Positions 7,615-15,423 of a stretch of DNA of 33,088 nt are shown here, piece by piece. The translations under genes were made by a program, and so were the position numbers. Source of the stretch: Clostridiales bacterium. Its GTDB lineage: Bacteria > Bacillota > Clostridia > Lachnospirales > Lachnospiraceae. Under the pieces are notes generated by a model. That model had not been told where the DNA came from. It ran no database searches and worked only from the letters and a program-made list of their open reading frames with translations. The stretch spans positions 1 to 33,088 of the forward strand of contig JAHZHF010000004.1 of NCBI GenBank assembly GCA_019420405.1, in the 5' to 3' direction. Within the stretch, counting starts at the first letter, position 1. The number at the start of each line of letters is the position of its first letter.

Positions 7615-8631
7615 CTAGCGCAGCGGCCGGAAGCTTTGACGTATTACCAGGTTTGACAAAACGTGAGTTTCTGTGTAACAGGAACTTTTGTTATTGATTT
7701 TTTCAATTAAGCGGTCTACTGCGATGCGTCCGATATCGGTGCGGTTGATCTGGATTGTTGAAAGCGACGGTTCACTGATCAGACATGCGTCGATATCTTC
7801 GTATCCGATAATGGAAACATCATCCGGGATTGCGTAACCGGCTTCTTTTAATGATTTCATGGCGCCGAGGGCGATATAGTCCAGGTCGGAAAGAAACAAT
7901 GTCGGCATCCTGAAATCCTCCGGCGGATGCTCCAGGAATTTCTTCATTGATTCATAGGAACCGTTGATGTCCGGCGGCAGCGTGATTACAGGATGATTGT
8001 CTCTCTCTGAACAGCAATAATGAATCCCCCGCTGAAAACCGGCAAAGTGATGCCCGAAGTTTATGATCGGAGTGGAACCTTTCAGGAATCCGATGTCTCT
8101 GTGCCCGTGCTCGTAGGCGTAGAGGAATGCATTGAAAAAGGAGCGTTCATCGTCCAGAGAGACGGAATCAAAATGCGAAAGATCGAATACAGAGTCAATG
8201 AGTACGATGGGGAAAGGAAGCTGTTTGTACTTGTCCAGATCATCGTAATCCATCTCTGTCGCCTGCAGCAATATTCCGTCTGTGCTGGTGGCGGACAGCT
8301 GCTGGATGTATGCGTCCAGATCCTGGTCCTGGGAGTAGTGCGTGATCGTCAGTGCATAGGAACGGAGCGAAGCCTCGGACTGGATGGATTCGACCAGGGA
8401 TGAGAAAAAGGGCTTATCCACCATGATTTCGCCGCTTTTCTTGTGCACGACAAGTGTTAAAGAACCATTATAAATATTTTTAGGTGTATCCGCGATATAT
8501 GAATTCTGCAGTTCGGTTAATACACGCTGTCTTGTCTCATCGGACACGCCGGGTTTGTTGTTGATCGCCAGCGATACGGCGGTGGTTGATATTCCGAGCT
8601 TTCTTGCGATATCTATATTTTTTATTCTCAT
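7615..8631 (-). CDS. LacI family transcriptional regulator
   Basis: Sugar-responsive DNA-binding regulator, 338 aa. The N-terminal helix-turn-helix and hinge are typical (IKNIDIARKLGISTTAVSLAINNK, then GVSDETRQRV). The rest is a periplasmic-binding-like effector domain with family motifs such as GTDGI-type TSTDGILLQ, PIVLIDS, and the C-terminal DVSIIGYEDIDACLISEPSLSTI with IGRIAVDRLIEKI. The ribosome site GAAAGGA lies about seven bases before the ATG. It is divergent from the 12-gene cluster starting at 8927, so it is the obvious local regulator, most likely a repressor released by a pathway sugar or intermediate. Confidence 0.95.
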   Translation of the reverse strand: MRIKNIDIARKLGISTTAVSLAINNKPGVSDETRQRVLTELQNSYIADTPKNIYNGSLTLVVHKKSGEIMVDKPFFSSLVESIQSEASLRSYALTITHYSQDQDLDAYIQQLSATSTDGILLQATEMDYDDLDKYKQLPFPIVLIDSVFDLSHFDSVSLDDERSFFNAFLYAYEHGHRDIGFLKGSTPIINFGHHFAGFQRGIHYCCSERDNHPVITLPPDINGSYESMKKFLEHPPEDFRMPTLFLSDLDYIALGAMKSLKEAGYAIPDDVSIIGYEDIDACLISEPSLSTIQINRTDIGRIAVDRLIEKINNKSSCYTETHVLSNLVIRQSFRPLR

Positions 8632-8669
8632 TTTAAAATCCTTTCTTAATATTTCCTGTCCCGCTTTTA

Positions 8670-8698
8670 ACTATACCATATAAATTAAATAAAGTAAA
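8670..8698 (-). promoter_or_regulatory. Promoter of the lacI-type gene
   Basis: On the minus strand TTTACT (8693-8698) and TATAGT (8670-8675) are exactly 17 bases apart. The -35 box overlaps the inverted repeat at 8694-8705, a geometry suited to autoregulation. Confidence 0.6.
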
Positions 8699-8705
8699 TA
8701 TTTAG
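8694..8705. promoter_or_regulatory. Candidate LacI-family operator 1
   Basis: GTAAAT directly abuts ATTTAG, an inverted repeat imperfect only at its outer base, covering most of the lacI -35 box. The right half and flank (TATTTAGTT) recur at the second candidate site (8874-8888). The spacer between the half-sites differs (0 versus 3 bases), so the exact operator limits are uncertain. Confidence 0.45.
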
Positions 8706-8743
8706 TTAACGTTTAGATCGGAAAAATCTGAAAAATACATACA

Positions 8744-8755
8744 AATTGTACAATT
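8744..8755. repeat. Perfect 12-bp palindrome in the lacI/cluster gap
   Basis: AATTGTACAATT lies mid-way in the very A+T-rich 295-base gap between the two divergent units (8632-8926). It may be a third regulator site or a chance product of the base composition. Confidence 0.3.
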
Positions 8756-8851
8756 ATAATTGAATATAGTAAAAATACACATTTTATTTGGGGAAAAAGT
8801 ACATAAAAATAAATTATATTTATATATTACTTATAAAAATATATTTACAGA

Positions 8852-8880
8852 TTGACAAAAATAAAATAAAATGCTAAATT
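8852..8880 (+). promoter_or_regulatory. Promoter of the sugar catabolic cluster
   Basis: TTGACA (8852-8857, consensus) and TAAATT (8875-8880) are spaced 17 bases apart. Start of transcription is expected near 8887, giving a leader of about 40 bases before the TTG start at 8927. Confidence 0.75.
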
Positions 8881-8888
8881 ATATTTAG
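8874..8888. promoter_or_regulatory. Candidate LacI-family operator 2
   Basis: CTAAAT (8874-8879), spacer TAT, ATTTAG (8883-8888) form a perfect 6-bp inverted repeat over the -10 box and the expected start site, a classic position for repression. It shares its right half and the following TT with the site at 8694-8705. Confidence 0.55.
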
Positions 8889-8926
8889 TTCAAAGGAGAA
8901 AAAATAAAGGAAAGAAGGAGTCAGAA

Positions 8927-9391
8927 TTGCAATTAAAAGTCAAAGAACTAACGCAGGAAAATTTTAAAGATTATGGAACAGTAATTGATCTGCCTGAATC
9001 GGAACCGACAGCTGTACTGAAAGGATTAAGATGCTGGCATCATGTTGACCGTCTGCAAACTCCGGGAGAAATTGATATCGGACTGCTGCAGATCGAAAAG
9101 CAGGAGATGGTTTTTACTCAGATTGAACGGCATTTTGAATCTCACGAGATGTTCAGTCCGGTTCACGGGCAAGGCGTGATGATTTTTGCACCGGAAGGGG
9201 ACTTTGATCCATCTAAGATGGAGGCTTTTTATATAGATGGAACAAAAGCTTTCACTGTTAATATTGGAGTCTGGCATTATCCTCCGATTCCGGTTATAGA
9301 TTATATACGTCTGACGATGGCGTTCCCGGTTGGGATAAAAGATGATGTAGAACTGCTCCCGTTGGGACAGCCGGTAACAATTGAGCTGTAA
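8927..9391 (+). CDS. AllA-like (ureidoglycolate lyase family) cupin, copy 1
   Basis: A 154-aa cupin-fold protein of the ureidoglycolate lyase (AllA, COG3194) family. Family signs are the start LTQENFKDYGTVID, the MVFTQIERHFESHEMFSP strand, and the C-terminal GVWHYPPIP that corresponds to the GTWH element of AllA. True AllA splits ureidoglycolate into glyoxylate and urea, but no other purine or allantoin gene is present, so the substrate here is probably a sugar-derived compound. The start is TTG at 8927 with AAGGAG six bases upstream; no ATG fits. First gene of the cluster, directly behind the regulated promoter. A second copy lies at 14927. Confidence 0.82.
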   Translation: MQLKVKELTQENFKDYGTVIDLPESEPTAVLKGLRCWHHVDRLQTPGEIDIGLLQIEKQEMVFTQIERHFESHEMFSPVHGQGVMIFAPEGDFDPSKMEAFYIDGTKAFTVNIGVWHYPPIPVIDYIRLTMAFPVGIKDDVELLPLGQPVTIEL

Positions 9392-9397
9392 AAAGAG

Positions 9398-9411
9398 CCC
9401 CGGAAGCGGGG
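9398..9411 (+). other. Small intercistronic hairpin
   Basis: CCCCG, loop GAAG, CGGGG form a short stable hairpin six bases after the stop of the first AllA-like gene. No T-tract follows, so it is not a clear terminator; it may protect or process the transcript. Confidence 0.4.
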
Positions 9412-9465
9412 GCAGGCGGCTTCGATTTTATGAAACTATAAATTAGATCTGACAGAAAGGAAAAA

Positions 9466-10326
9466 ATGAAAATGAGCGTGCAGGATAAAGTGATTTTGAG
9501 CAATGGATATGGCATACCGTGTGTTGGATATGGAACTTACCGGACTCCGGACGGAAAGGTTGCGGAGGAAGCTGTGAAAACAGCATTGGAAACCGGGTAT
9601 CGCCATATTGACGCGGCAGCGGTTTATCAGAATGAGGTCAGCGTCGGAAAAGGGATAAAAGAAAGCGGCGTTTCCAGAAATGATATTTTCCTTACGAGCA
9701 AGGTGTGGAATACCAACCGCGGATACGATAAGACTATGGCGGCTTTTGAACAGACAATCAAAGATCTTGGAGTTGACTATCTTGATCTTTATCTTGTCCA
9801 CTGGCCGGCAAATGAACTCAACTATGGCGATCAGTGGAAAAGCGTGAATGCTTCTACATGGAAGGCAATGGAAGAATTGTACAGGAGCGGAAAGGTAAAA
9901 GCAATCGGAGTCAGCAATTTCCTCCCGCATCATCTTGAAGCGTTAAAAGAGACTGCACAGGTAATGCCTATGGTTAACCAGATCGAAATACATCCGGGAC
10001 AGATGCAGGAGGAAGTGCAGGAATACTGCCGGCAAAATAATATTGCAATAGAAGCGTGGGCGCCGCTTGGAGCCGGGGCAGTTCTTAAGAATGAGACGCT
10101 GACCGCTCTTGCCGGAAAGTATAACAAGTCCGTGGCACAGATTTGCCTGCGCTGGTGTGTACAGCACGATGTGATTCCGCTTCCGAAATCTGTGACCAGA
10201 GAAAGGATTCAGCAGAATACAGAGATTTTTGATTTTGTAATCAGTGACGAGGATATGGCGTTAATTGACGCGATTCCATATTGTGGAGGATCTGGCCTGA
10301 ATCCGGATACGTTTGTTGATGACTGA
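9466..10326 (+). CDS. Aldo/keto reductase (2,5-diketogluconate reductase-like)
   Basis: NADPH-dependent carbonyl reductase of the AKR superfamily, 286 aa, resembling AKR5-type enzymes that reduce sugar-derived aldehydes and keto acids. Catalytic residues are visible: Asp and Tyr in YRHIDAAAVYQNE, Lys in LTSKVW and His in YLVHWP. The C-terminal cofactor region reads VIPLPKSVTRERIQQN. Start ATG 9466 has AGAAAGG five bases upstream. It sits between AllA-like copy 1 and the ABC importer in the same direction, so it probably reduces a pathway sugar, lactone-derived keto compound or released aldehyde; that role is inference. Confidence 0.93.
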   Translation: MKMSVQDKVILSNGYGIPCVGYGTYRTPDGKVAEEAVKTALETGYRHIDAAAVYQNEVSVGKGIKESGVSRNDIFLTSKVWNTNRGYDKTMAAFEQTIKDLGVDYLDLYLVHWPANELNYGDQWKSVNASTWKAMEELYRSGKVKAIGVSNFLPHHLEALKETAQVMPMVNQIEIHPGQMQEEVQEYCRQNNIAIEAWAPLGAGAVLKNETLTALAGKYNKSVAQICLRWCVQHDVIPLPKSVTRERIQQNTEIFDFVISDEDMALIDAIPYCGGSGLNPDTFVDD

Positions 10327-10347
10327 TATATGGAGGTGAGAACGGAT

Positions 10348-11847
10348 ATGTCGGAATACTTGCTTTCCATGCAGCATATCAGCAAAAGTTTTGGCCCGGT
10401 AAAAGTTCTAAATGATGTGGAATTCAATGTGAAACCAGGAGAGGTTCACGTCCTGATCGGAGAAAACGGAGCGGGGAAATCAACTCTGATGAAGATACTG
10501 ATCGGACTGTATGAAGCGGATCAGGGCGAGATTTATTTTAAGGGTGAACTCCTGAAACCGGAAAAGATGCGGAACCGTCTGGATCACGGAATTGCGATGA
10601 TTCACCAGGAACTTAATCCGGAACTGGATATGACAGTGGCGGAAAACGTCTTTATGGGAAGAGAAATGTGCGGAAAAGGCGGGTTTGTAAAAGATAAAGT
10701 AATGAAAGAGAAAACCCGTGAGCTTCTCGATATGATGGGCGGCGAGGGAATACGTCCTTCTATGAAAATGAGGGAGCTGAGCGTGGCCCAGATGCAGATG
10801 ATCGAGATTGTAAAAGCTGTTTCACAGAACGCGGATCTGATTATTATGGATGAGCCGACTTCTGCTATTACTCAGGAGGAAGTGGAGAAACTTTTTAAAG
10901 TGATACGGCAGCTCAAAGAAAAAGGAGCAGGCATCGTTTACATTTCTCATAAAATGGACGAAATCTTTACGATAGGAGACCGTATTACAGTACTCAGAGA
11001 CGGCAGTTATATCGGAACGCGGGAAGTGAAAGATACGACTCACGCAGAATTGGTTAAGATGATGGTCGGACGCGAACTCAATGAAATCTACCAGCATACA
11101 TGCCATGCTTCGGACGAGGTCGTTTTCGAACTCCGGGATTTTTCTAAGGAAAAGCTTTTCAGCGGAATCAACCTTGAGCTGCACGCCGGTGAAATATTGG
11201 GAATAGCGGGCCTTATGGGGGCCGGGAGATCCGAGATTGTAGAGACGGCATTTGGAATCAGAGGGAAATATACAGGGAAGATCTTTGTGAAAGGGAAAGA
11301 AGTCAGAATGCACTCGGAGAGAGTGGCGATTTCCAACAGGATTGCCCTTGTTACGGAGGACAGAAAGGCCAGCGGGCTGTTCCTCGGGCTTCCTATTAAA
11401 CATAACATCTCAGTGAGTAATCTGAAAAAGCTTTGCAGATATGGCTGGATCAGCAAAAAACGGGAGAACGAGGAAACGGATAGAATGATAAAGCAGCTGA
11501 ATGTAAAGACAGCGGACAGTATGAATGAAGTCAGGACTTTATCTGGCGGGAATATGCAGAAAGTCGTTCTGTCTAAATGGCTGATGATGGATCCGGATAT
11601 CATTATTTTTGATGAACCGACAAGAGGAATCGATATCGGCGCAAAAGCGGAAATATACAAAATAATGGAGGATCTCGCAGCTCAGGGTAAAGGCGTGATA
11701 ATGATTTCTTCCGAACTACCGGAAATTATGGGGATGAGCGACCGTATTCTTGTGGTCTGCGACGGAAAGCTGACCGGAGAAGTCGGAGCGGAGGAATTCA
11801 GCCAGGAAAAAATCATGATGCTGGCAACGGGATGTGTGCAGGAATAG
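10348..11847 (+). CDS. Ribose/galactoside-type ABC importer ATP-binding protein
   Basis: Tandem-ATPase subunit of a CUT2 (RbsA/MglA/XylG-like) sugar importer, 499 aa, working at the inner face of the membrane. Two ABC domains are seen: the first with Walker A GENGAGKST and Walker B LIIMDEPTSAIT; the second with a degenerate Walker A (GLMGAGRSE), signature LSGGNMQKV and Walker B IIIFDEPTRGID, as usual in this subfamily. ATG at 10348 is chosen because GGAGGTGA (10332-10339) precedes it; the in-frame ATG at 10330 overlaps that site. The permease gene follows after 17 bases and the binding protein after that, so the importer is complete. Confidence 0.95.
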   Translation: MSEYLLSMQHISKSFGPVKVLNDVEFNVKPGEVHVLIGENGAGKSTLMKILIGLYEADQGEIYFKGELLKPEKMRNRLDHGIAMIHQELNPELDMTVAENVFMGREMCGKGGFVKDKVMKEKTRELLDMMGGEGIRPSMKMRELSVAQMQMIEIVKAVSQNADLIIMDEPTSAITQEEVEKLFKVIRQLKEKGAGIVYISHKMDEIFTIGDRITVLRDGSYIGTREVKDTTHAELVKMMVGRELNEIYQHTCHASDEVVFELRDFSKEKLFSGINLELHAGEILGIAGLMGAGRSEIVETAFGIRGKYTGKIFVKGKEVRMHSERVAISNRIALVTEDRKASGLFLGLPIKHNISVSNLKKLCRYGWISKKRENEETDRMIKQLNVKTADSMNEVRTLSGGNMQKVVLSKWLMMDPDIIIFDEPTRGIDIGAKAEIYKIMEDLAAQGKGVIMISSELPEIMGMSDRILVVCDGKLTGEVGAEEFSQEKIMMLATGCVQE

Positions 11848-11864
11848 TGCAGGAGGAGCGGAGA

Positions 11865-12821
11865 ATGAAACAGAAAACAGGACAGATAAATTTTATGCAA
11901 ATTTATCAAAAATATGGCATCTACATAATTCTGCTTGTGATGATCATTGTGCTTTCATTTCTTTCGGACAATTTCTTTACAAGTGGAAATATTATCAATG
12001 TTTTGAGACAGATCACTGTTAACGGAATTATGACACTTGGGGTGACTATGATTCTTGTAACAGGCGGGATTGATCTGTCTGTAGGAGGAATTATGGCGCT
12101 GGCCGGCGTATACGCAACCAGCTTCGCGCGTGCGGACAGTTCTGTGCCGATGGCTGTTGTTCTTCTGATCGGAATAGCAGTAGGAGGATTATTTGGACTG
12201 ATGAACGGCCTGATTATCTCCTATACCAATATCAGCCCGTTTATTGTAACACTCGGAATGGAATCCATAACAAGAGGTCTCTGCCTGATATACACACAGG
12301 GCAGCCCGGTTACGGATCTGATGCCTTCGTTTAAAGTGCTCGGTCAGGGATACACCTTTGGAATACCGAATCAGATATATGTGTTCCTTCTGATGATCAT
12401 ACTGTCATATATCATTCTTCACAAAGTCAGGTTCGGACGCCATGTATTTGCGATCGGCGGTAATGAGACGGCAGCAAAAGTATCAGGAATCGCAGTAAAA
12501 AGAGTAAAAACAACAGTATATCTGTATGCAGGACTTCTGTACGGTCTTGTCGGCGTCATGCTCGCTTCCAGAACGAACGCCGCAACACCGAACGCAGGAA
12601 CGGGATATGAGCTGGACGCCATCTCAGCAGCGGTAATCGGCGGCGTGAGCATAAACGGTGGAAAAGGCGGAATCCTCGGAGCGATTGTGGGTGTTTTCAT
12701 CATCGGCATATTGAGCAATGGTATGGACATCCTGAATATATCATCTTACATCCAGCAGATTATTACAGGGGTTATTATTATCGGCGCTGTCTGCATTGAT
12801 CAGTTCAGGCCGAAGGAGTAA
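11865..12821 (+). CDS. Ribose-type ABC importer permease
   Basis: RbsC-like integral membrane permease of the BPD_transp_2 family, 318 aa, about eight to ten hydrophobic helices. Family motifs are present: GVTMILVTGGIDLSVGGIMAL, and the loop with GGNETAAKVSGIAVKRVK that contacts the ATPase. Start ATG 11865 has GGAGGAG six bases upstream; the frame is open a little further up but overlaps the ATPase gene. One permease gene is present, which would act as a homodimer with the tandem ATPase. Confidence 0.95.
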   Translation: MKQKTGQINFMQIYQKYGIYIILLVMIIVLSFLSDNFFTSGNIINVLRQITVNGIMTLGVTMILVTGGIDLSVGGIMALAGVYATSFARADSSVPMAVVLLIGIAVGGLFGLMNGLIISYTNISPFIVTLGMESITRGLCLIYTQGSPVTDLMPSFKVLGQGYTFGIPNQIYVFLLMIILSYIILHKVRFGRHVFAIGGNETAAKVSGIAVKRVKTTVYLYAGLLYGLVGVMLASRTNAATPNAGTGYELDAISAAVIGGVSINGGKGGILGAIVGVFIIGILSNGMDILNISSYIQQIITGVIIIGAVCIDQFRPKE

Positions 12822-12897
12822 CAGGCACTGTATAAGGGAAGGAGGGCAGGAGCGGATTATACAGGAGTTTACAGTACATAAAATAAGGAGGATTAAT

Positions 12898-13869
12898 ATG
12901 AAGAAGAAAATTTTAGCACTGCTTATGGCGGGCGCAATGGTAATGTCTCTGGCAGCATGCAGTTCATCTGATTCTGAAACGTCCAGTACAGACAGCGGAT
13001 CAGACGGTGACACAATGACCATAGGATGTGTATGGTTCAATCTGACAACAGAGTTTCAGGCGAAAGTCCGCAACAAGATTATGGAGGAATTTGAGGCCAA
13101 TTATCCGGATGTAGAAGTTGTGGAAATCGATGGAAATTCAGATGCAAATACACAGATTACAGGAGTTGAGAACCTGATTTCCCAGGATGTGGACTGCATT
13201 ATTTTAAGCCCGTTCGACGCAGAACAGCTTGTTCCGGCGGTTCAGAGCGCGAAAGAAGCGGGAATCCCGCTGATTGAGATCACAGTAGCTACAAATGCCA
13301 GTGATGATGAGAAAACATCATATGTCGGCGGCGATGATGTTCAGGCAGGTTCGCTGTGTATGGAGTATCTGGCAGAGCAGGCGGGATATGAAGGAGGCGT
13401 TGTGATTCTTCAGGGCCCGGCAGGGCAGAACTCCCAGATCCAGCGTTATGAGGGAGCAAAAAGCGTAATCGACCAGTATGAAAATATGGAGATTGCTGCA
13501 GAACAGTTCTGCGACTGGGACCGTGCGGCGGCGATGGAAGCGGTTGAGAACTATATCCAGTCCGGGCTTGAGTTCAGCTGCATCTACTGTGAGAATGATG
13601 AAATGGCCCTTGGAGCTGCGGCGGCAATTGCAGGAACAGATCTGGAAGGCCAGGTGTTTATCGGCGGCGTAGACGGTATTAACGATGGAATTAACGCGAT
13701 TTCAGATGGAACATTGACGTGTACTTCCTATTATAATGCAGACGGCATTGCCCAGACTGCGACAGAAGTTGCTGTCAATGCAGCTTCCGGAGAAACAGTG
13801 GACAGCTGGTATGAAGTGCCGTTTGAGCTGGTAAACAGCGAGAATGTCAGCGACTATGAAGGCCAGTAA
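12898..13869 (+). CDS. Sugar-binding lipoprotein of the ABC importer
   Basis: RbsB-like substrate-binding protein (periplasmic-binding-protein type 4 fold), 323 aa, anchored outside the membrane. The signal peptide ends in LAAC with the lipidated Cys at residue 21, followed by a Ser/Asp-rich linker to about residue 40. The mature part shows TIGCVWFNLTTEFQAKVRNKI and GVENLISQDVDCIILSPFD, the usual first-lobe pattern. ATG at 12898 has AAGGAGG six bases upstream. The importer ligand decides the pathway substrate; the sequence places it in the sugar/polyol class but not closer. Confidence 0.95.
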   Translation: MKKKILALLMAGAMVMSLAACSSSDSETSSTDSGSDGDTMTIGCVWFNLTTEFQAKVRNKIMEEFEANYPDVEVVEIDGNSDANTQITGVENLISQDVDCIILSPFDAEQLVPAVQSAKEAGIPLIEITVATNASDDEKTSYVGGDDVQAGSLCMEYLAEQAGYEGGVVILQGPAGQNSQIQRYEGAKSVIDQYENMEIAAEQFCDWDRAAAMEAVENYIQSGLEFSCIYCENDEMALGAAAAIAGTDLEGQVFIGGVDGINDGINAISDGTLTCTSYYNADGIAQTATEVAVNAASGETVDSWYEVPFELVNSENVSDYEGQ

Positions 13870-13889
13870 AAATTAAACAGCATAATTTA

Positions 13890-13909
13890 CCGGAGCCTCC
13901 GGGCTCTGG
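13890..13909 (+). other. Stable hairpin after the binding-protein gene
   Basis: CCGGAGCC (13890-13897), tetraloop TCCG, GGCTCTGG (13902-13909): eight pairs with one G-U. No T-tract follows. Hairpins in this place commonly protect the binding-protein end of a sugar-import transcript, raising that protein over the downstream enzymes. Confidence 0.6.
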
Positions 13910-13946
13910 AAACAAAATAAAAATAAAATAAAAAGGAGAATGAATT

Positions 13947-14864
13947 ATGGAACTTTATGATTACAAAGGAAATCCGGTGAGACATGCGCGCGCACGTGTA
14001 AATGGAATCCGTATGCATTACGTAATTGCGGGAGAAGGAGAGCCGCTCCTGCTGCTTCACGGCACCCCGAAAACTCATACATACTGGGCGAAAGTAATGC
14101 CGCTTTTAACGAAGAATTTTAAGGTAATCGCTCCGGATCTCCGCGGATTCGGCGATACGGACAAGCCCGCTCCGACAAACATGATCGGATATGATTCACT
14201 GACAAACGCAAAGGATATGATTGAACTGATGGATCAGCTTGGAATTGATAAATTCCATGTGCACGGCGAGGACAGAGGAGCAGAATTTGCATATGTGCTT
14301 GCGGCAGCCTACCGTGACAGAGTGAAGACGCTTTCTTTCTGCGAAATGAATCTTTCCGGATTCGGACTGGAGAAATGGGTTCAGTTTAATGAGGACAATG
14401 TACGGGCAAAATATGAGCACCGCGGCGCATGGCAGTGGCACATTTCTTTCTTCTGGCTGCGTGATATCGCTGAATTCCTGATTCAGGGCAAAGAGCGCAC
14501 CTTCTGGGAGTGGTGGATGAGAGCTGAGATGTGGAATCCGACCGCGCTGGAAGATGAGTTCCTTGACGAGTGGATTGAGAGACTCTGCGAGCCGGGCGGC
14601 GAACGCGGATGTATGGAAACATATTATGCTACGCTTGAAAACGCAAGGATCAACAGAGAACTTGCGAAAAACAAGCTGACACTTCCGATTCAGTGCATTG
14701 GCTCTTACGAGTTTATGAATACAACTGTAAAAGAAGAGATGGAACAGGTTGCTGAAAGCGTGGAGAAAGAAGTGATCTTTGAGGACTGCGGACATAGTCT
14801 GGCGCTCGAACAGCCGGAGCGTCTCGCAGAGGAACTGACGGAGTTCATGCTCAAGCATGCATAA
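13947..14864 (+). CDS. Alpha/beta hydrolase with Asp nucleophile
   Basis: Cytoplasmic hydrolase of 305 aa in the epoxide hydrolase / haloacid-type dehalogenase branch of the alpha/beta fold. Oxyanion motif HGTP at residues 38-41; the nucleophile elbow is HGEDRGAEF with Asp109 in place of Ser; the base is His283 in DCGHSLALEQPERL. A tryptophan-rich cap follows (about 150-210). Fluoroacetate dehalogenases share D-R at this elbow but carry Arg three residues after that Arg; here the position is Glu113, so halo-acid binding is unlikely. AAGGAG lies eight bases before the ATG. Within the sugar cluster it may open an epoxide, lactone or ester of the imported compound; this is inference. Confidence 0.85.
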   Translation: MELYDYKGNPVRHARARVNGIRMHYVIAGEGEPLLLLHGTPKTHTYWAKVMPLLTKNFKVIAPDLRGFGDTDKPAPTNMIGYDSLTNAKDMIELMDQLGIDKFHVHGEDRGAEFAYVLAAAYRDRVKTLSFCEMNLSGFGLEKWVQFNEDNVRAKYEHRGAWQWHISFFWLRDIAEFLIQGKERTFWEWWMRAEMWNPTALEDEFLDEWIERLCEPGGERGCMETYYATLENARINRELAKNKLTLPIQCIGSYEFMNTTVKEEMEQVAESVEKEVIFEDCGHSLALEQPERLAEELTEFMLKHA

Positions 14865-14926
14865 AGGCAGCAGGAACACAGAAAAATCTGGATAATTCAT
14901 GAAAATAAATATATGAGGTGAAGATT

Positions 14927-15388
14927 ATGGAAATCAAGATTAAACCGCTGACAAAAGAAACCTATGCGAAATTTGGTACAGTAATTGTAAAACCGGATGG
15001 ACCGGCAGATTTTAATACAGATACGATTCACAGCTGGAATCACGTGGCAAAGCTGGATATTCCGAATCCGTATGCAGGACTGCTTGTTCTCGACAAACAG
15101 GATATCGTGTTTACAAGCATGGAAAGACACAAAAACACAATGGAACTGTTTAATCCTATGGACGGCGAGGGGGTTCTCTTAATGGCTCCGGAAGGAGACA
15201 AAATTGACCCGGATTCCATCGAGGCATTCTATGTGGACAGCACAGTATCATTTACGATTAACAAAGGAGTGTGGCACTGCCCGCCTTTCCCGCTGGGAGA
15301 TTCGATCAAACTGACTCTGGTGTTCCCGTACGAAATTATAGATGACAAGGAAGACCAGGAGATTGAACCGGTTACAGTTCAGGTATAA
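14927..15388 (+). CDS. AllA-like (ureidoglycolate lyase family) cupin, copy 2
   Basis: A 153-aa paralogue of the protein at 8927. The two align over their full length: KPLTKETYAKFGTVI with KELTQENFKDYGTVI, DIVFTSMERHKNTMELFNP with EMVFTQIERHFESHEMFSP, and GVWHCPPFPLGD with GVWHYPPIPVID. The genes differ enough to be separate functions or subunits rather than a recent duplication. ATG at 14927 has GAGGTGA five bases upstream; the in-frame GTG at 14918 overlaps that site. It lies between the hydrolase and the AEC carrier. The reaction is unknown; a lyase or isomerase step on a sugar acid is the guess closest to the family. Confidence 0.82.
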   Translation: MEIKIKPLTKETYAKFGTVIVKPDGPADFNTDTIHSWNHVAKLDIPNPYAGLLVLDKQDIVFTSMERHKNTMELFNPMDGEGVLLMAPEGDKIDPDSIEAFYVDSTVSFTINKGVWHCPPFPLGDSIKLTLVFPYEIIDDKEDQEIEPVTVQV

Positions 15389-15423
15389 TCTCAGTCCGGG
15401 ATCTTAAATGAGAGGATATAGAA

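Noticed and set aside
8632..8926. Catabolite-repression (cre) site in the cluster promoter region
   Set aside because: I looked for a TGWAAGCGNTWNCW-like sequence and found none convincing.
9398..9411. Terminator after the first AllA-like gene
   Set aside because: The hairpin has only five stem pairs and no T-tract, and the next gene follows closely in the same direction.
13947..14864. Fluoroacetate dehalogenase assignment for the hydrolase
   Set aside because: The second Arg of the halo-acid clamp is replaced by Glu113 and the context is a sugar cluster.
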